DNA from: Annulohypoxylon bovei var. microspora
Taxonomy: Eukaryota; Ascomycota; Sordariomycetes; Xylariales; Hypoxylaceae
DNA length: 64,000 bases
Assembly: GCA_022836615.1 (NCBI GenBank)
Contig: MU405247.1
Span: forward strand, 227,536-291,535
Reading direction: 5' to 3'
The translations under genes were made by a program, and so were the position numbers. The notes below the pieces were generated by a model, which made no database searches, was not told where the DNA came from, and saw nothing but the letters and a program-made list of their open reading frames with translations. Positions 46,292 to 55,909 of the stretch are shown here, one piece after another; positions within the stretch are counted from its first letter, which is position 1; every line of letters starts with the position of its first letter.

Positions 46292-47443
46292 TCATACCAC
46301 CAGCTTGTCCAAGATTTTATGGATCCCGGCGCTCTTCCCTCTGCCGTCGTCAAGTTCGTCCGCCATCTTCCTCGCTCTCTCGACCAAGGTTGCGATTACC
46401 TTTTCGGTATACTCGAAGCTCCCCGTGCTCTCCATGTACTTAACGGCATACCGCTTGACCTCGTCATCCGTTGTCTTCTGCTTAAGAATGTTGAGGAGTT
46501 GCATGTTCGAAGGGTTCGAGCGTATGCTGTGGATAATGAGGAAGGAGAATTTGCCCTCGGTCAAGTCCTCGCAGAGCCCCTTGTTCTTCCCGTATTCTGG
46601 GCTTGACAAGTTCCTGTAATCATCTTGGATCTGGAAGATTATACCTAGTATGTTGACTAGGGGTACGCAGTCGATGAGACTACCCGACTCGGCCTGCATA
46701 AGCTTGATAGCCAAACGAAACAGCCCGCCAGTCTTGTTTCCGACCATCTCAAGGTACTCTTCTTCGGTGGGACATGTCAAAGTGTCCCTCCAGAAGAGAT
46801 CCATGCCCTGGCCGCGATGAAGGTGTAGCAGTTCTTCGGTGTAGAAATTGATGGCCTTTAGATTCTTGAGTTTCTGCAGTTCCTGCAGGGCGCAGAAGTA
46901 GATGTAATTGGCCGAGTTTATAGTCTGGGCCGTGCCAAAAATGCTGTGTGCAACCGGCAGACCCCTCCGCAGCAATGAATTGTCCTCGACGTCATCAACG
47001 AGTAAAGATGCTGTATGCAGCATACCGACAACCTTTGTGATCACATCCAAGCTTTCCTGCGGTACTCCCAACCACGCATTGAAAGAATTAACCATGAGCG
47101 TACGGAAGTCTTTCCCTGGGTGAGCGAATAGGTACTCAAAGGGACCTACAAGGACCTTTTCTTTCTGTTCGGACCATGTTTTTCGTGAAGTGTAGTTCAA
47201 ATCTTCGGTCTCATAGCGCGCAGGGTCCTGAGGCCCCGTAGAGTGCATACCTGTTAGGTGAATGGCACTAGTTGAAGAGCTTCGGTGCCGGTTATGTTGA
47301 CCGAGCCAGTCCGACTCCGGAACAGGTCGTAGTACAGATTTGGCGGGAGGTAAAGGAGTAGTAGAACCGGTTGAGGAGGTTCTAGGAGGGATGGCGTTAG
47401 GCGACTGAAGAGATGTGTTGCTGATGTTGTTACCGGGAACCAT
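46292..47443 (-). CDS. geranylgeranyl diphosphate synthase
   Basis: A single exon of 383 aa. The first ATG in frame is at 47443; an upstream in-frame codon at 47497 is TTG. After a variable Ser/Pro-rich N-terminus of about 75 residues, the trans-prenyltransferase fold is complete: GKDFRTLMVNSFNAWLGVP, the first Asp-rich motif LLVDDVEDNSLLRRG (Asp150-Asp154), the GGLFRLA region, and the second Asp-rich motif FQIQDDYRN (Asp274-275). The enzyme condenses farnesyl diphosphate with isopentenyl diphosphate to make C20 GGPP for protein prenylation, ubiquinone side chains and diterpenes or carotenoids. With no cyclase, P450 or carotenoid gene beside it, it is most likely the housekeeping copy, equivalent to Neurospora al-3. 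Confidence 0.94.
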   Translation of the reverse strand: MVPGNNISNTSLQSPNAIPPRTSSTGSTTPLPPAKSVLRPVPESDWLGQHNRHRSSSTSAIHLTGMHSTGPQDPARYETEDLNYTSRKTWSEQKEKVLVGPFEYLFAHPGKDFRTLMVNSFNAWLGVPQESLDVITKVVGMLHTASLLVDDVEDNSLLRRGLPVAHSIFGTAQTINSANYIYFCALQELQKLKNLKAINFYTEELLHLHRGQGMDLFWRDTLTCPTEEEYLEMVGNKTGGLFRLAIKLMQAESGSLIDCVPLVNILGIIFQIQDDYRNLSSPEYGKNKGLCEDLTEGKFSFLIIHSIRSNPSNMQLLNILKQKTTDDEVKRYAVKYMESTGSFEYTEKVIATLVERARKMADELDDGRGKSAGIHKILDKLVV

Positions 47444-49085
47444 GGCTGCCACAGTTGCCACAACGGTACTCCCGAGGAAAGAGGGTCTTATAGTCAAGGA
47501 ATATGTATGTTCCAGAGTTCCAAATGAAGGGCGGTCTGCAGGAGACCGTTTGGATTTATGGTTACCTAGCCCTTGTTGGCGTGAACTGTATCTAGGCTGC
47601 TGGGTAGTATCGGACGTGAGTAGTGGGGAAAAGCGAGAAGTGGAAGATGCAGAGATGCAGAGATGCAGAGATGGCGCAAGGTTAATATCGCTGTCAAGGT
47701 CAAGGCGGCTGCTTGTAATGCTGTTGGTGTGTTGCTTGCATTCGCTGACCTCTATAATAGGCCGTCATATAAATGCAGGTAATATTATATGAAAGGCTTT
47801 TGCTGTATGATATATGTATGTGATTGCTTAGCCGTACATGATCGTCAACGAGTTGAGGCGCAGTGCAATAGGAATGAGAGATTGCGCGGCTTGCCAAGTT
47901 CGCGGGAAAACAACCATTTAGGAACTACAGTAGAATTGATAATTGAATAAAAATGACGTCTTGTGGCTTGTAGAATTGATGTTTTTTAGAGTTGTTACAA
48001 TTGTAGATAGGCTGTTGCTGTCGAGAGAAGACAGAATGAAAAGAATGACGATCATTCTACGATGTAACTTTCTGTAACTCCCTTTCACATGTTGAGAACT
48101 TTACTGGTTGGAAGCAAGAAGCAAGGGCAAATAGGTACCGAACCTGCGAACGCTACGACCAAAAAAAGAATATACAAAAAGGTACAGAGAGGCTACACAA
48201 GCCCTTTCCAGATCTGCAATATTTACCCCGCATTTCTTGCAATTGGGTTTGTTCCTTTATTAGCCCTGAAGGTATCTGCTATGTATTGTACAATATTGGG
48301 TTAGACTAGAATAGGTCCCTGTCTGAATACTGCATATCCAATGGAAGAGATTTAATAAATAGGTAGGTAGGTACATAGTTAACTCTTTTGTGTCCCAACA
48401 TATGCACGTGTTATCTAATTTGGATGTGATCAAACGAGTTTTTGGTCGTATCGTCGATATTATTTGTTGCTATAAAATGGTCGATATTAGATTTTATAGG
48501 GCATGCTAGGCGTGCTAGGCGTTACATGCAGGTTGCAGGTTGCTAGCTAGCCCCAAAGCTAACTGCGGTTTGGTAAAAGGGACGTCCCATGCCATGCTGT
48601 AAGGCACCCAAAGCTAAAGATAAACGATAGGTGCCTTAGGATCCTGCGGTTGCCATGTTAACGGAACAACTCCACTTAAACGTCAAGACCCTTGTAACAA
48701 ACGACCCATCGCATTCGGAATCACTGAACCAAAAGCTAGCTGGTCGTCGTGCAACCTTCGATTCGTTTTCTCTCCTCTTGATTTCTTCTTCGATCAGGAG
48801 ATCGTTCCCTTTTGATACCCCCACATTCTTCTCTTCGTCCATTTGTATTAACAGTTTTCGTGCCGCCGTCGCTCCCAGGCAACTTTTGGCCTTTTTTTGA
48901 AATTTTGATTTTCGTTATTTACTTACTCCTGATCGATCCCGCCATTATCGCATTATCCGTCGCATTCACATTCACATTCACATAACCGTTTCTGCGATCT
49001 CGTGTACAGTACCTACAACAACGAAAACAAAAAAACGGAAATAACAAATTCACAATACCACGATACCACCAAAAAGCTCTTCGAA
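47444..49085. other. divergent spacer with short tandem repeats
   Basis: About 1.6 kb between the starts of the GGPP synthase (-) and CDC14 (+). It holds a threefold ATGCAGAG repeat near 47647-47674, a TAGGTAGG array near 48360-48372 and a direct GCTAGGCGT doublet near 48505-48521. The last 400 bases are C/T-rich and look like the CDC14 leader. Confidence 0.5.
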
Positions 49086-50043
49086 ATGGAACAACTACTC
49101 TCCCTCGCCTTCGACAACCTATCCTCGTACGACGGGCCCAAGATCCGCAAGGGCCTGCGGCAGGTCGAGGGGCTGCTGGCCAACATCTGCCTCTCGCGCG
49201 CGCAGGGCAGCCGGGACCGGCGAGCGTCCCTGATCTCCAACCACCCGGAGGACGAGGCGGTGCCGCCCTCGAAGACGCTCGAGCAGATCTCGGACGACCC
49301 GGCCTTCTGCGAGTTCTTCAAGCTGCAGGAGGGGTTCGAGTGGAACGTGGCCCTGCGCCTGGTCCAGACCCTGGACCGGCTGCTGGCTAGGGGCGCCGAC
49401 GGCTCCAACGACCTGCTGATCATGAGCGCGCTGGAGCTGGTCCAGGGCGTCATGCTCCTGCACCCGCCCAGCAAGGGCTTGTTCTCGCGCGAGGTCTACA
49501 TGAATGCAAGCCTCACCCCACCCAATCCCCTACGCTAGTTAGCCCGCACTAACCCGGCCCCCCTCACAGCTCCTCCTCGACCTGCTCGAGCCGGACTTCT
49601 GCCCTGCGATCCAATCCTCGACGGTCGTAACGCTGGTGACCGCGCTCATCGACACGCCGCGCAACACGCGCACCTTCGAGGCGCTCGACGGGCTGCTGAC
49701 CATAACCTCGCTGTTCCGCAACCGGTGCACGGCGCGCGACGTGAAGCTGAAGCTGATCGAGTTCCTGTACTTCTACCTGATGCCCGAGACGCCCTCGATC
49801 CCCGCCGCCCAGCCCAACCCGCAGCTGCCGGGCCTGCTGCAGCGCAGCCCCTCCAAGCTGGCCAAGGCCTTCTCCGGCGCCAAGGCCGGCGGCGACGGGA
49901 ACGGCCGCCCGCGCTCCGCCGGCGACGGCGAGACCAGGACCCAGGAGGAGAAGCAGGCCCTGCTTGGCCGCCACCTGAGTAGTGTGGCCGAGCTGGTCGA
50001 GGATCTGAAGCGGAATACGCCTTTTGGAGGCGTGGTGGGCTAG
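49086..50043 (+). CDS. CDC14: septation initiation network protein Cdc14
   Basis: Two exons, 49086-49505 and 49570-50043, give 297 aa. The product matches the fission-yeast Cdc14-type family, which is unrelated to the Cdc14 phosphatase: MEQLLSLAFDNLSSYDGPKI, then KGLRQVEGLLANICLSRAQG, FEWNVALRLVQTLDRLLARG and TPRNTRTFEALDGLLTITSL, with an all-helical ARM-like pattern. In this family Cdc14 partners the Sid1 kinase at the spindle pole body to trigger septum formation. A disordered Gly/Ser segment (residues about 225-265) precedes the conserved end SVAELVEDLKRNTPFG. The intron has a GC donor (GCAAGC) with branch CACTAAC and acceptor CACAG. Only this splice gives the conserved REVYMNLLLDLLEP junction. 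Start chosen at the first ATG of the conserved block. Confidence 0.92.
49506..49569 (+). other. GC-AG intron in CDC14
   Basis: The donor is GCAAGC rather than GT, followed by a CTAAC branch motif and a CACAG acceptor, 64 nt in all. Removing it joins ATG-AAT to CTC-CTC in frame across a family-conserved segment. The nearest GT (in GAG-GTCTAC) would delete conserved residues. Confidence 0.85.
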
Positions 50044-50508
50044 ACCACTAAAGTTCTAGGTTCTGGTCCTGCTTTTGCGTCTACCTCGGCTTGGTTAATT
50101 TTTTCCTATTGTGTTAGAAGACGCCTTGTTTAGTAGGCGTTTAGTCTAGGCTGGTCTGATCTAGTCCAGTCTGTCAATTTTTTAGAGGATATTCTTTGAT
50201 CCCCGGCTCCCTCTTCAATACCTAAGAAGAGAAGTCGGAATTGGTTGATCAAGTTGCGACGTAAGGTGAACGGTATCACCCTACTAATGCCAGTTGAAAA
50301 TGCATAATGTTTACGAGGGGCGTTAGGTGCAGGAAAAAGGAGGGAAGGCAAGGCGTCTATCAGACTGAAGGGTTTCAGTCGCTTTCATTCCATTCATGTC
50401 AGATTCTTTATGTACCTCATTACAACTAGGATTAGGGTAATACCAAGAACTCCATCCTATTATTCCTGAAAATGCATCATTTATGCCCATTCGCATTTAG
50501 GTAGGTAC
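50044..50508. other. convergent 3' region
   Basis: About 0.46 kb between the CDC14 stop (+) and the Cys-rich surface gene stop (-). It is AT-rich, with one TAGGTAGGTACC word at 50499-50510. No gene. Confidence 0.5.
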
Positions 50509-51960
50509 CTATTTCTTCGCTTCCTTCGCTTCCTGCTCGTTTGCTTCCGGCGGAGGCGGAGGCGAAGGTGAAAACGCCCGAGCCCGCTGCTCCTCCTCCT
50601 CTGTGTTCACCGGTGATGGCGTGCGACCCGGCCCCGGACTGCCGACTAACTCGAACGGTCCTCGTATTTCCTCGGTTGAGCTGTCATTCGGCGCGGCTTC
50701 CTTCTCCGCGACAGCCATCCTCTTTTGCTCTAATTCCACGGCCTGTGCGACCTGGCCGCCGTCCATCTCGACCGGTCGCACGATCTCACTAGGGTTATGC
50801 GGATAACCATTCGCAGTCACGGCCGCGCGGTCGGAAAAGCCGGGACTTGACCGAGCTTCGGTAGCCGCTATCGTACTATTATCAGTATACGGCCCGGACA
50901 CGGCGTTGGGCCCGTAGTAGTCGTACGCGAGCCCGGTCTCGTGCAATCGCGGCCTCATGCCCATGCCGCTCGACGGGCTCGTGATGTCCGAGTTGGCGCC
51001 GGCGTAGGGCATGAATGGTTCTCGGAGGTTCTCCATCTGCTGCTGGTCGCCGGACCCCGAGAGCGTCGCGCCGTCACGCTGAGACTTGGCCTTTCGCCGG
51101 CGGGTGATCCAGAACCACGTCACGGCACCGATGACGATCGCAGCGCCCACAGCGACGCCGACTCCGATGCCAACTCGGGCGCCTTCTGGAAGCCCGCCAG
51201 TGTCGACGACGGTTAGGTTTACCGCGCATAGTAGCGTGGTAGTCGTGGGTAAGATCGATGAGGTGCAGGTGCTGCCGATATTGCAGCACCCGCCGCCCGT
51301 GGCACAGGTTATCTGCGATGTGGTGCAGCCCGGTGGAACAGGAGTCACTATGGTAGAGATGGTCGATGAAGCTGGGAATGAACAATCACCCCCAGAAATG
51401 CAGTTTGCCCCGTACGCACAGCACTGCCCGCCGAAGTTCCCCTGGCAGAGGAACGAGGAGCTGCTACAAGCTCGTCCGCAACACGCAGAGCTCTGGCTCG
51501 TCTGCTGGACGACTGTCGTGGTGCCTAATGTGTTGATCGTCGTAGTGCTAGTGATGGTGGCGTTGCAGTACAGCTGGGTTTCCGCACATGTCGAATTGCA
51601 CGTGGTTCCTATGCCGCAGCACTTCACTTCCCAGGCGGCGTCTAGGAAGCAATACTGGTCGTTACGACAGCATTCTGTTGACCCTGACGGACCGACCTCG
51701 AGGCAGCCGTGATAGCCTGATGCGCACTGTCCCGGCGTCTGGCGCTTTGCCTTGACTGGCGGCCATAGCGTGGGGAGCGGCGGCATGCCATTCTCAAAGT
51801 AGCGCGGTCCGAAGCCAGGGTTGTAAACCTCGTTGGGCTGGTTAAACAGAGCCTCATCGTCGAGCACGGTCAAGTTTCCATAAGCAGCCGCCACAACAGC
51901 ATTGATAATTGATGCGATTAGCAGCGTGACTACGGTGAAAATGGTGGACTTGGGCGCCAT
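50509..51960 (-). CDS. Cys-rich single-pass surface protein
   Basis: A single exon of 483 aa from ATG 51960. Residues 1-25 form a signal peptide (MAPKSTIFTVVTLLIASIIN, then AVVAA). The ectodomain, to about residue 255, carries repeated CC-containing modules: GYHGCLEVG...CCRNDQYCF, VKCCGIGTTCNSTC, SACCGRACSSSSFLCQ, GGQCCAYGANC and GGGCCNIGSTC. They are separated by Ser/Thr-rich glycosylation-prone linkers. One membrane span follows (RVGIGVGVAVGAAIVIGAVT, then WFWI) with a basic stop (RRRKAK) and a long disordered cytosolic tail. The layout is that of fungal wall-stress sensors or chitin-binding-like surface proteins, although a standard WSC or hevein module is not clear. It resembles the 26.6-28.0 kb gene in architecture, not obviously in sequence. 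Confidence 0.85.
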   Translation of the reverse strand: MAPKSTIFTVVTLLIASIINAVVAAAYGNLTVLDDEALFNQPNEVYNPGFGPRYFENGMPPLPTLWPPVKAKRQTPGQCASGYHGCLEVGPSGSTECCRNDQYCFLDAAWEVKCCGIGTTCNSTCAETQLYCNATITSTTTINTLGTTTVVQQTSQSSACCGRACSSSSFLCQGNFGGQCCAYGANCISGGDCSFPASSTISTIVTPVPPGCTTSQITCATGGGCCNIGSTCTSSILPTTTTLLCAVNLTVVDTGGLPEGARVGIGVGVAVGAAIVIGAVTWFWITRRRKAKSQRDGATLSGSGDQQQMENLREPFMPYAGANSDITSPSSGMGMRPRLHETGLAYDYYGPNAVSGPYTDNSTIAATEARSSPGFSDRAAVTANGYPHNPSEIVRPVEMDGGQVAQAVELEQKRMAVAEKEAAPNDSSTEEIRGPFELVGSPGPGRTPSPVNTEEEEQRARAFSPSPPPPPEANEQEAKEAKK

Positions 51961-53252
51961 TGTGTGAGATAGGCGGCCGTCAGTCAGACGGGCAACTAGC
52001 CGTTCGAGACAATGGTCGAATTGGGCATATAGAATGTGTTGGTACCTACTCTATCCGTCTATACGTATACATAAAATCAATGGCGAGAGGACCAAAGCAG
52101 CAAAAGGGTGAAGAAGCGAACGTAGCAAAAGAATAAAAGATGAGCGATAGAAGACTTCTCGTAATCGGCTCTAGTCCGCAGGAGGCAAAGAAGGCAAGAA
52201 TATTGAAGCTAGCCTACCTATCGGCGACCTGCCCACCCGGACTCTGCAGATTTGTGCACTTCGGGCGAGGTGGGCGAGGAAGCCCATTGGACTCGGTCAG
52301 CGTGAGATTTGGAGATTGGTTGCACCAACAGCTGGACCGCTCTCGTAAATGTGTAAGACAGCCTGCATGATATGGTTACATCGATCGGGCTAGACTAGGT
52401 TAGCCGGATATCGACGATGACAGCCGCGAGAATCTAGCCTTGGCGAATGATGAAAACAAAGAGTTTGGAATAGTTTGGGGGCCGAATGTGTGGTGGAGGC
52501 CATGGCACTAAGAGTGGGCGTCGCTTAGAGCTGAGTTACCTAATGTAAGATATCCACCATCTTATCTAGGTACATACAGAAAGCAAAGAGGTGAGTATGT
52601 AAAGATGCATGTTAGAAAGAGGACTTGAGAGGATGAGATGTTGAATTGGTGAAGGTTTCTTAGACTAAGAATACCTACATAGGTACCTACATAAGGTTGA
52701 AACCTATTGTAATATATGTACCCCTCACGGTGCAGGGCGCACCTTCCATTTTCCCTCGAAGTAGTCACTACCTATAATCTATAGTTAATCATTATACCTA
52801 GCCGGATGAGCTGAGAAGGTTCGAGCTATAGCTTAGCTGGTATAGTTAACTTTCAGCTCAGCTATGACAACGGCTTACCGTCTTGTCTGATGTCTTACAA
52901 AGTTATTTACTAGTCAGGGCATTATCATCAGTACATAGCATTACTTACCTATTCAGAACGAAGGTTACTCCATTGATATTGCTCGTCACCATCCGACAAG
53001 CCACCGCAGGCTGTGCGACCAAGGCACGGCCCGAGTCTACCCTACCTGTCGCCCTAGAAAGGAAACCGAAGATCTTGTTTCTGCTTCCTCTCAAGATAAG
53101 ATACAAAACAGTCTATTAGATACTAACAAAGAAATTATCCGTATGGAAGTATGTCTATCCGTATTAATGTAAGTATTCCGAGCCCCTAAATTCAAAAAAT
53201 AAAAATAAAAATCTTCTTCACATTGATATGTAGTAAGTACAATTCTGCAATT
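51961..53252. other. intergenic spacer
   Basis: About 1.3 kb between two minus-strand genes. Short frames at 52140-52370 and 52883-53119 have no motifs. GGTACCTAC/GTAGGTAC words occur near 52670-52692. The left part should be the promoter of the Cys-rich gene. Confidence 0.45.
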
Positions 53253-54674
53253 TTACACAGGAGACGTATCGCGTTCTCGCGCTGCTCTGTCCCCAACCCC
53301 CATTTCTACCGAGACGATCGCCCGTTGGCTTTCGTTGTCCGCTTCGTTGCGAAACTCTACGCTTCTTTCGCAAGTTGTTTTTGTCTCGTTATGCCCTGCC
53401 TTTTCATGATGTTGGCCGTTGCCGTTTGCCGTAGCGAGGAGCTTGCCCGGCAACATCCGTAGAAGTGGCTGAAGCGCGGGGAAGCAACCGCACCACAAGC
53501 CGACATGGCCTTCGAGATTCGTCCAGATACCAAGAGATGGCATCTCGTAGGTTCTGTTAGCGCGATATTGTTATCGTTAGAAAAGGAGTCCTGAGAGAAA
53601 AAGGACTAGAAAAGAAAAGAAGAGAAGAGATCTGCTATTCGGGGGGCGAGGGGTTTAACGTACACGTCTGATTCAAGTTTTTTGGTCTTTATCAAGATTA
53701 CACGTATAACTCCAGTGGCAACCGCAAAAACCCCAACGCTGAGCACGAGTATGATCTGGAGCGTCTTCCTAGACCACATCATCTTGGTGTATATGACCCA
53801 GATCGGCAGAAACAAGAGAATCGCATCGACGACTATGCCAATCAAGCCGTGCGCGACCATCATATTGTTATTCGCCACTGCTCCTACACAATGGGCATCC
53901 GGTGAAATAAGGGGCTTGAAGATAGCTCTATGAAAATGGTTCAGCACTCAAACTAGGCGAATGTTAAGAGTCGCGGTTTTTAGGCTTACTCTACTGTATC
54001 ACACTCGGTGAGCCTGTACACAAAAGCCGTGATCGTCTGGGCTAAAATAATTGCCGTGACGGTCCACGAGGTTATGGTGATGCTCCCTAAAATCTCACTT
54101 AACGACGGGTGACTATGTGTCGTGTCTCAATTGCTTACTGTCTTGCGCAAGTCGAGGTAGAAACGCAAGAATTGCAAATCTTACCAAGGCCATAGACCAG
54201 AAATAAATGAGTGTCTGGATAGTCAATGACTGGCAGAAAGTTAGAATCCGGGATCGCATAGTACGTATTTAGTGCCGATGGATGAGACGCACCTCGAAGA
54301 ATTCATCCAAGACGCCTTGTGGTATATAGGTTAGGTGTGATCCGCTTCCGAAAGACACAGCTACGAGACCATTAGTATTGTTATTCCTTAAAGTTTCCCC
54401 GTTCATGGAGAGTTAACCGTGAATATTCATGATTGACTGAAAAAGTAGAAGCGCCTATGTCAGTCAATATATGAATGTTTCTCAAAAATAACCCAGTGGG
54501 GGCAGAACTTACATAGGCAATACCAGCAATTGCATCATCGAGTCCAGGAGATTTTGTCATATATACACGAACGAAGAGGCGAAGGCCATAAAAGAAGCTT
54601 GAGAACCCAATGAGCCATGCATTGAGTCCAATCTCTTTGGCGCCATGATAACCTGGAGTGTTGCTGAAATCCAT
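53253..54674 (-). CDS. Pth11-like rhodopsin-domain membrane protein
   Basis: Seven exons on the minus strand: 54674-54513, 54454-54418, 54360-54293, 54214-54139, 54086-53990, 53927-53664 and 53553-53253. They sum to 1005 nt, or 334 aa, and every intron has GT-AG ends. The product has about seven hydrophobic helices: NAWLIGFSSFFYGLRLFVRV, AIAGIAYALLLFQSIMN, LIYFWSMALVRFAILAFLP, WTVTAIILAQTITAFVYRL, GLIGIVVDAILLFLPIWVIY and IILVLSVGVFAVATGVIRVI. It ends with the family's MPSLGIWTNLEGHVGLWCGC and a hydrophilic tail. The GLDDAIAG and LPIWVIYTKMMW...RK motifs are typical of the fungal rhodopsin-domain (Pth11-related) family, putative receptors for surface or nutrient cues. No CFEM domain is present at the N-terminus. 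Ligand unknown. Confidence 0.85.
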
Positions 54675-55909
54675 TTTGAGCACCTCACATTGGTGTACTT
54701 AACTGGGTCACCTGAAAGTGACTGGCGGAATTCAATGTCGACATCGATTCAAAGTAGAAAATAGCATGATGTCGCGCCCCGAAAACGAACTCTACCCGAT
54801 TTTGCAGACGTGCGTGGACAAGGCTTATATTTGAACTTGCCACCATCGCGACGTAAGCTCGAATAGGAATCTCCCGGGGAGAGCATCCGAGGGAGAGTTG
54901 CTTTTGCTTCTACACGCTACATTCCGTCCACTAGCTAACTTGCTAGTTATAATCAAAATGCGGATGGTTCCCCGCTGGAGTGTTAGTTGCTTAGTAGAAT
55001 GAACCCAACGTGCTGGACCCTGATCTGCGAAAACGACCGATCTGAATGTATGTAAGAGAGCAGGATGCATGTAGAATGCACGTCGAGTCTCAAACCGACG
55101 TGCCATCCTCGTGGACAAGGCGACTATCCTACCTTCCAGAAGAACGCATTTTTGTTTCCCAGAGGTCCTTTAACTCGATAAGGCTAGGTGTTGTCCCGAA
55201 GGGGGTGTTTTAGCCATAACGATAAACCTGTGGCGTTTTTGTCTTTCGGGTTTCGAGATCCCGAAACTTCGGCCTTCGAGGCTGTGATGACGTTCCTCCG
55301 TAGGTCTTTAGGTCTACCGGTTAGAAACCCGAAACATTGGCCTAAGTTCGGGTATCGGGCTTCTGCTTGCCCGAGTATACGATAATCTCTAGAGATAGAA
55401 GACTCATGTGTATGGCGTCTGTAAAGGTACACCATTTTGACTAGTCGCCAAGAGAACCAGTCTGCCGGGTTCACTGCCCTGGTCATAGTCCTACGAACGG
55501 TTCTCCCTTTATAGTAGACAATCAATGGCGAGTGAAGAGCTATGGCTCGAAGGGGATGTCTTGCGCCTAGACACTTTCGAACGTTATCCTAAGCTTAGCA
55601 CCCGTTAGCAAAAGTTAGGATCGGATGGTGCCCAGACGCGGAATACGCACAGTCTTTGCTTATTTCTGACCTGGTAGCTATTTCAACGGTTAATTTGGGA
55701 CTTCTCGCTCAGATTCATCCCTTACATTGGACCCGATGCTAGAGTCGAGCATAGTGCCTTTCCTAAACAATGCACAGCAGTGTCCCTTGCAAATTACCCG
55801 CATGATATCGTCAAGGCGTGATGGTCTATATAATGTGGCTTACTTCTAATTCCCGGGGTACCGGGTGGTCATCAATCTCAAACGAATTGTACGTGCAGAT
55901 CGCATCAGC
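54675..55909. other. divergent spacer with a repeat-like segment
   Basis: About 1.2 kb between the Pth11-like gene (-) and the tyrosinase (+). Overlapping frames at 55184-55525 (-) and 55188-55385 (+) are not convincing as genes. The stretch 55240-55380 contains several related words (GTTTCGAGATCCCGAAAC, AAACCCGAAAC, GTTCGGGTA, GCCCGAG) that form imperfect inverted repeats and may be a remnant of a small mobile element. The tyrosinase promoter lies at the right end. Confidence 0.45.

Noticed and set aside
46292..50043. terpenoid biosynthetic cluster around the GGPP synthase
   Set aside because: No cyclase, P450, prenyltransferase or regulator lies nearby; neighbours are an F-box gene and CDC14.
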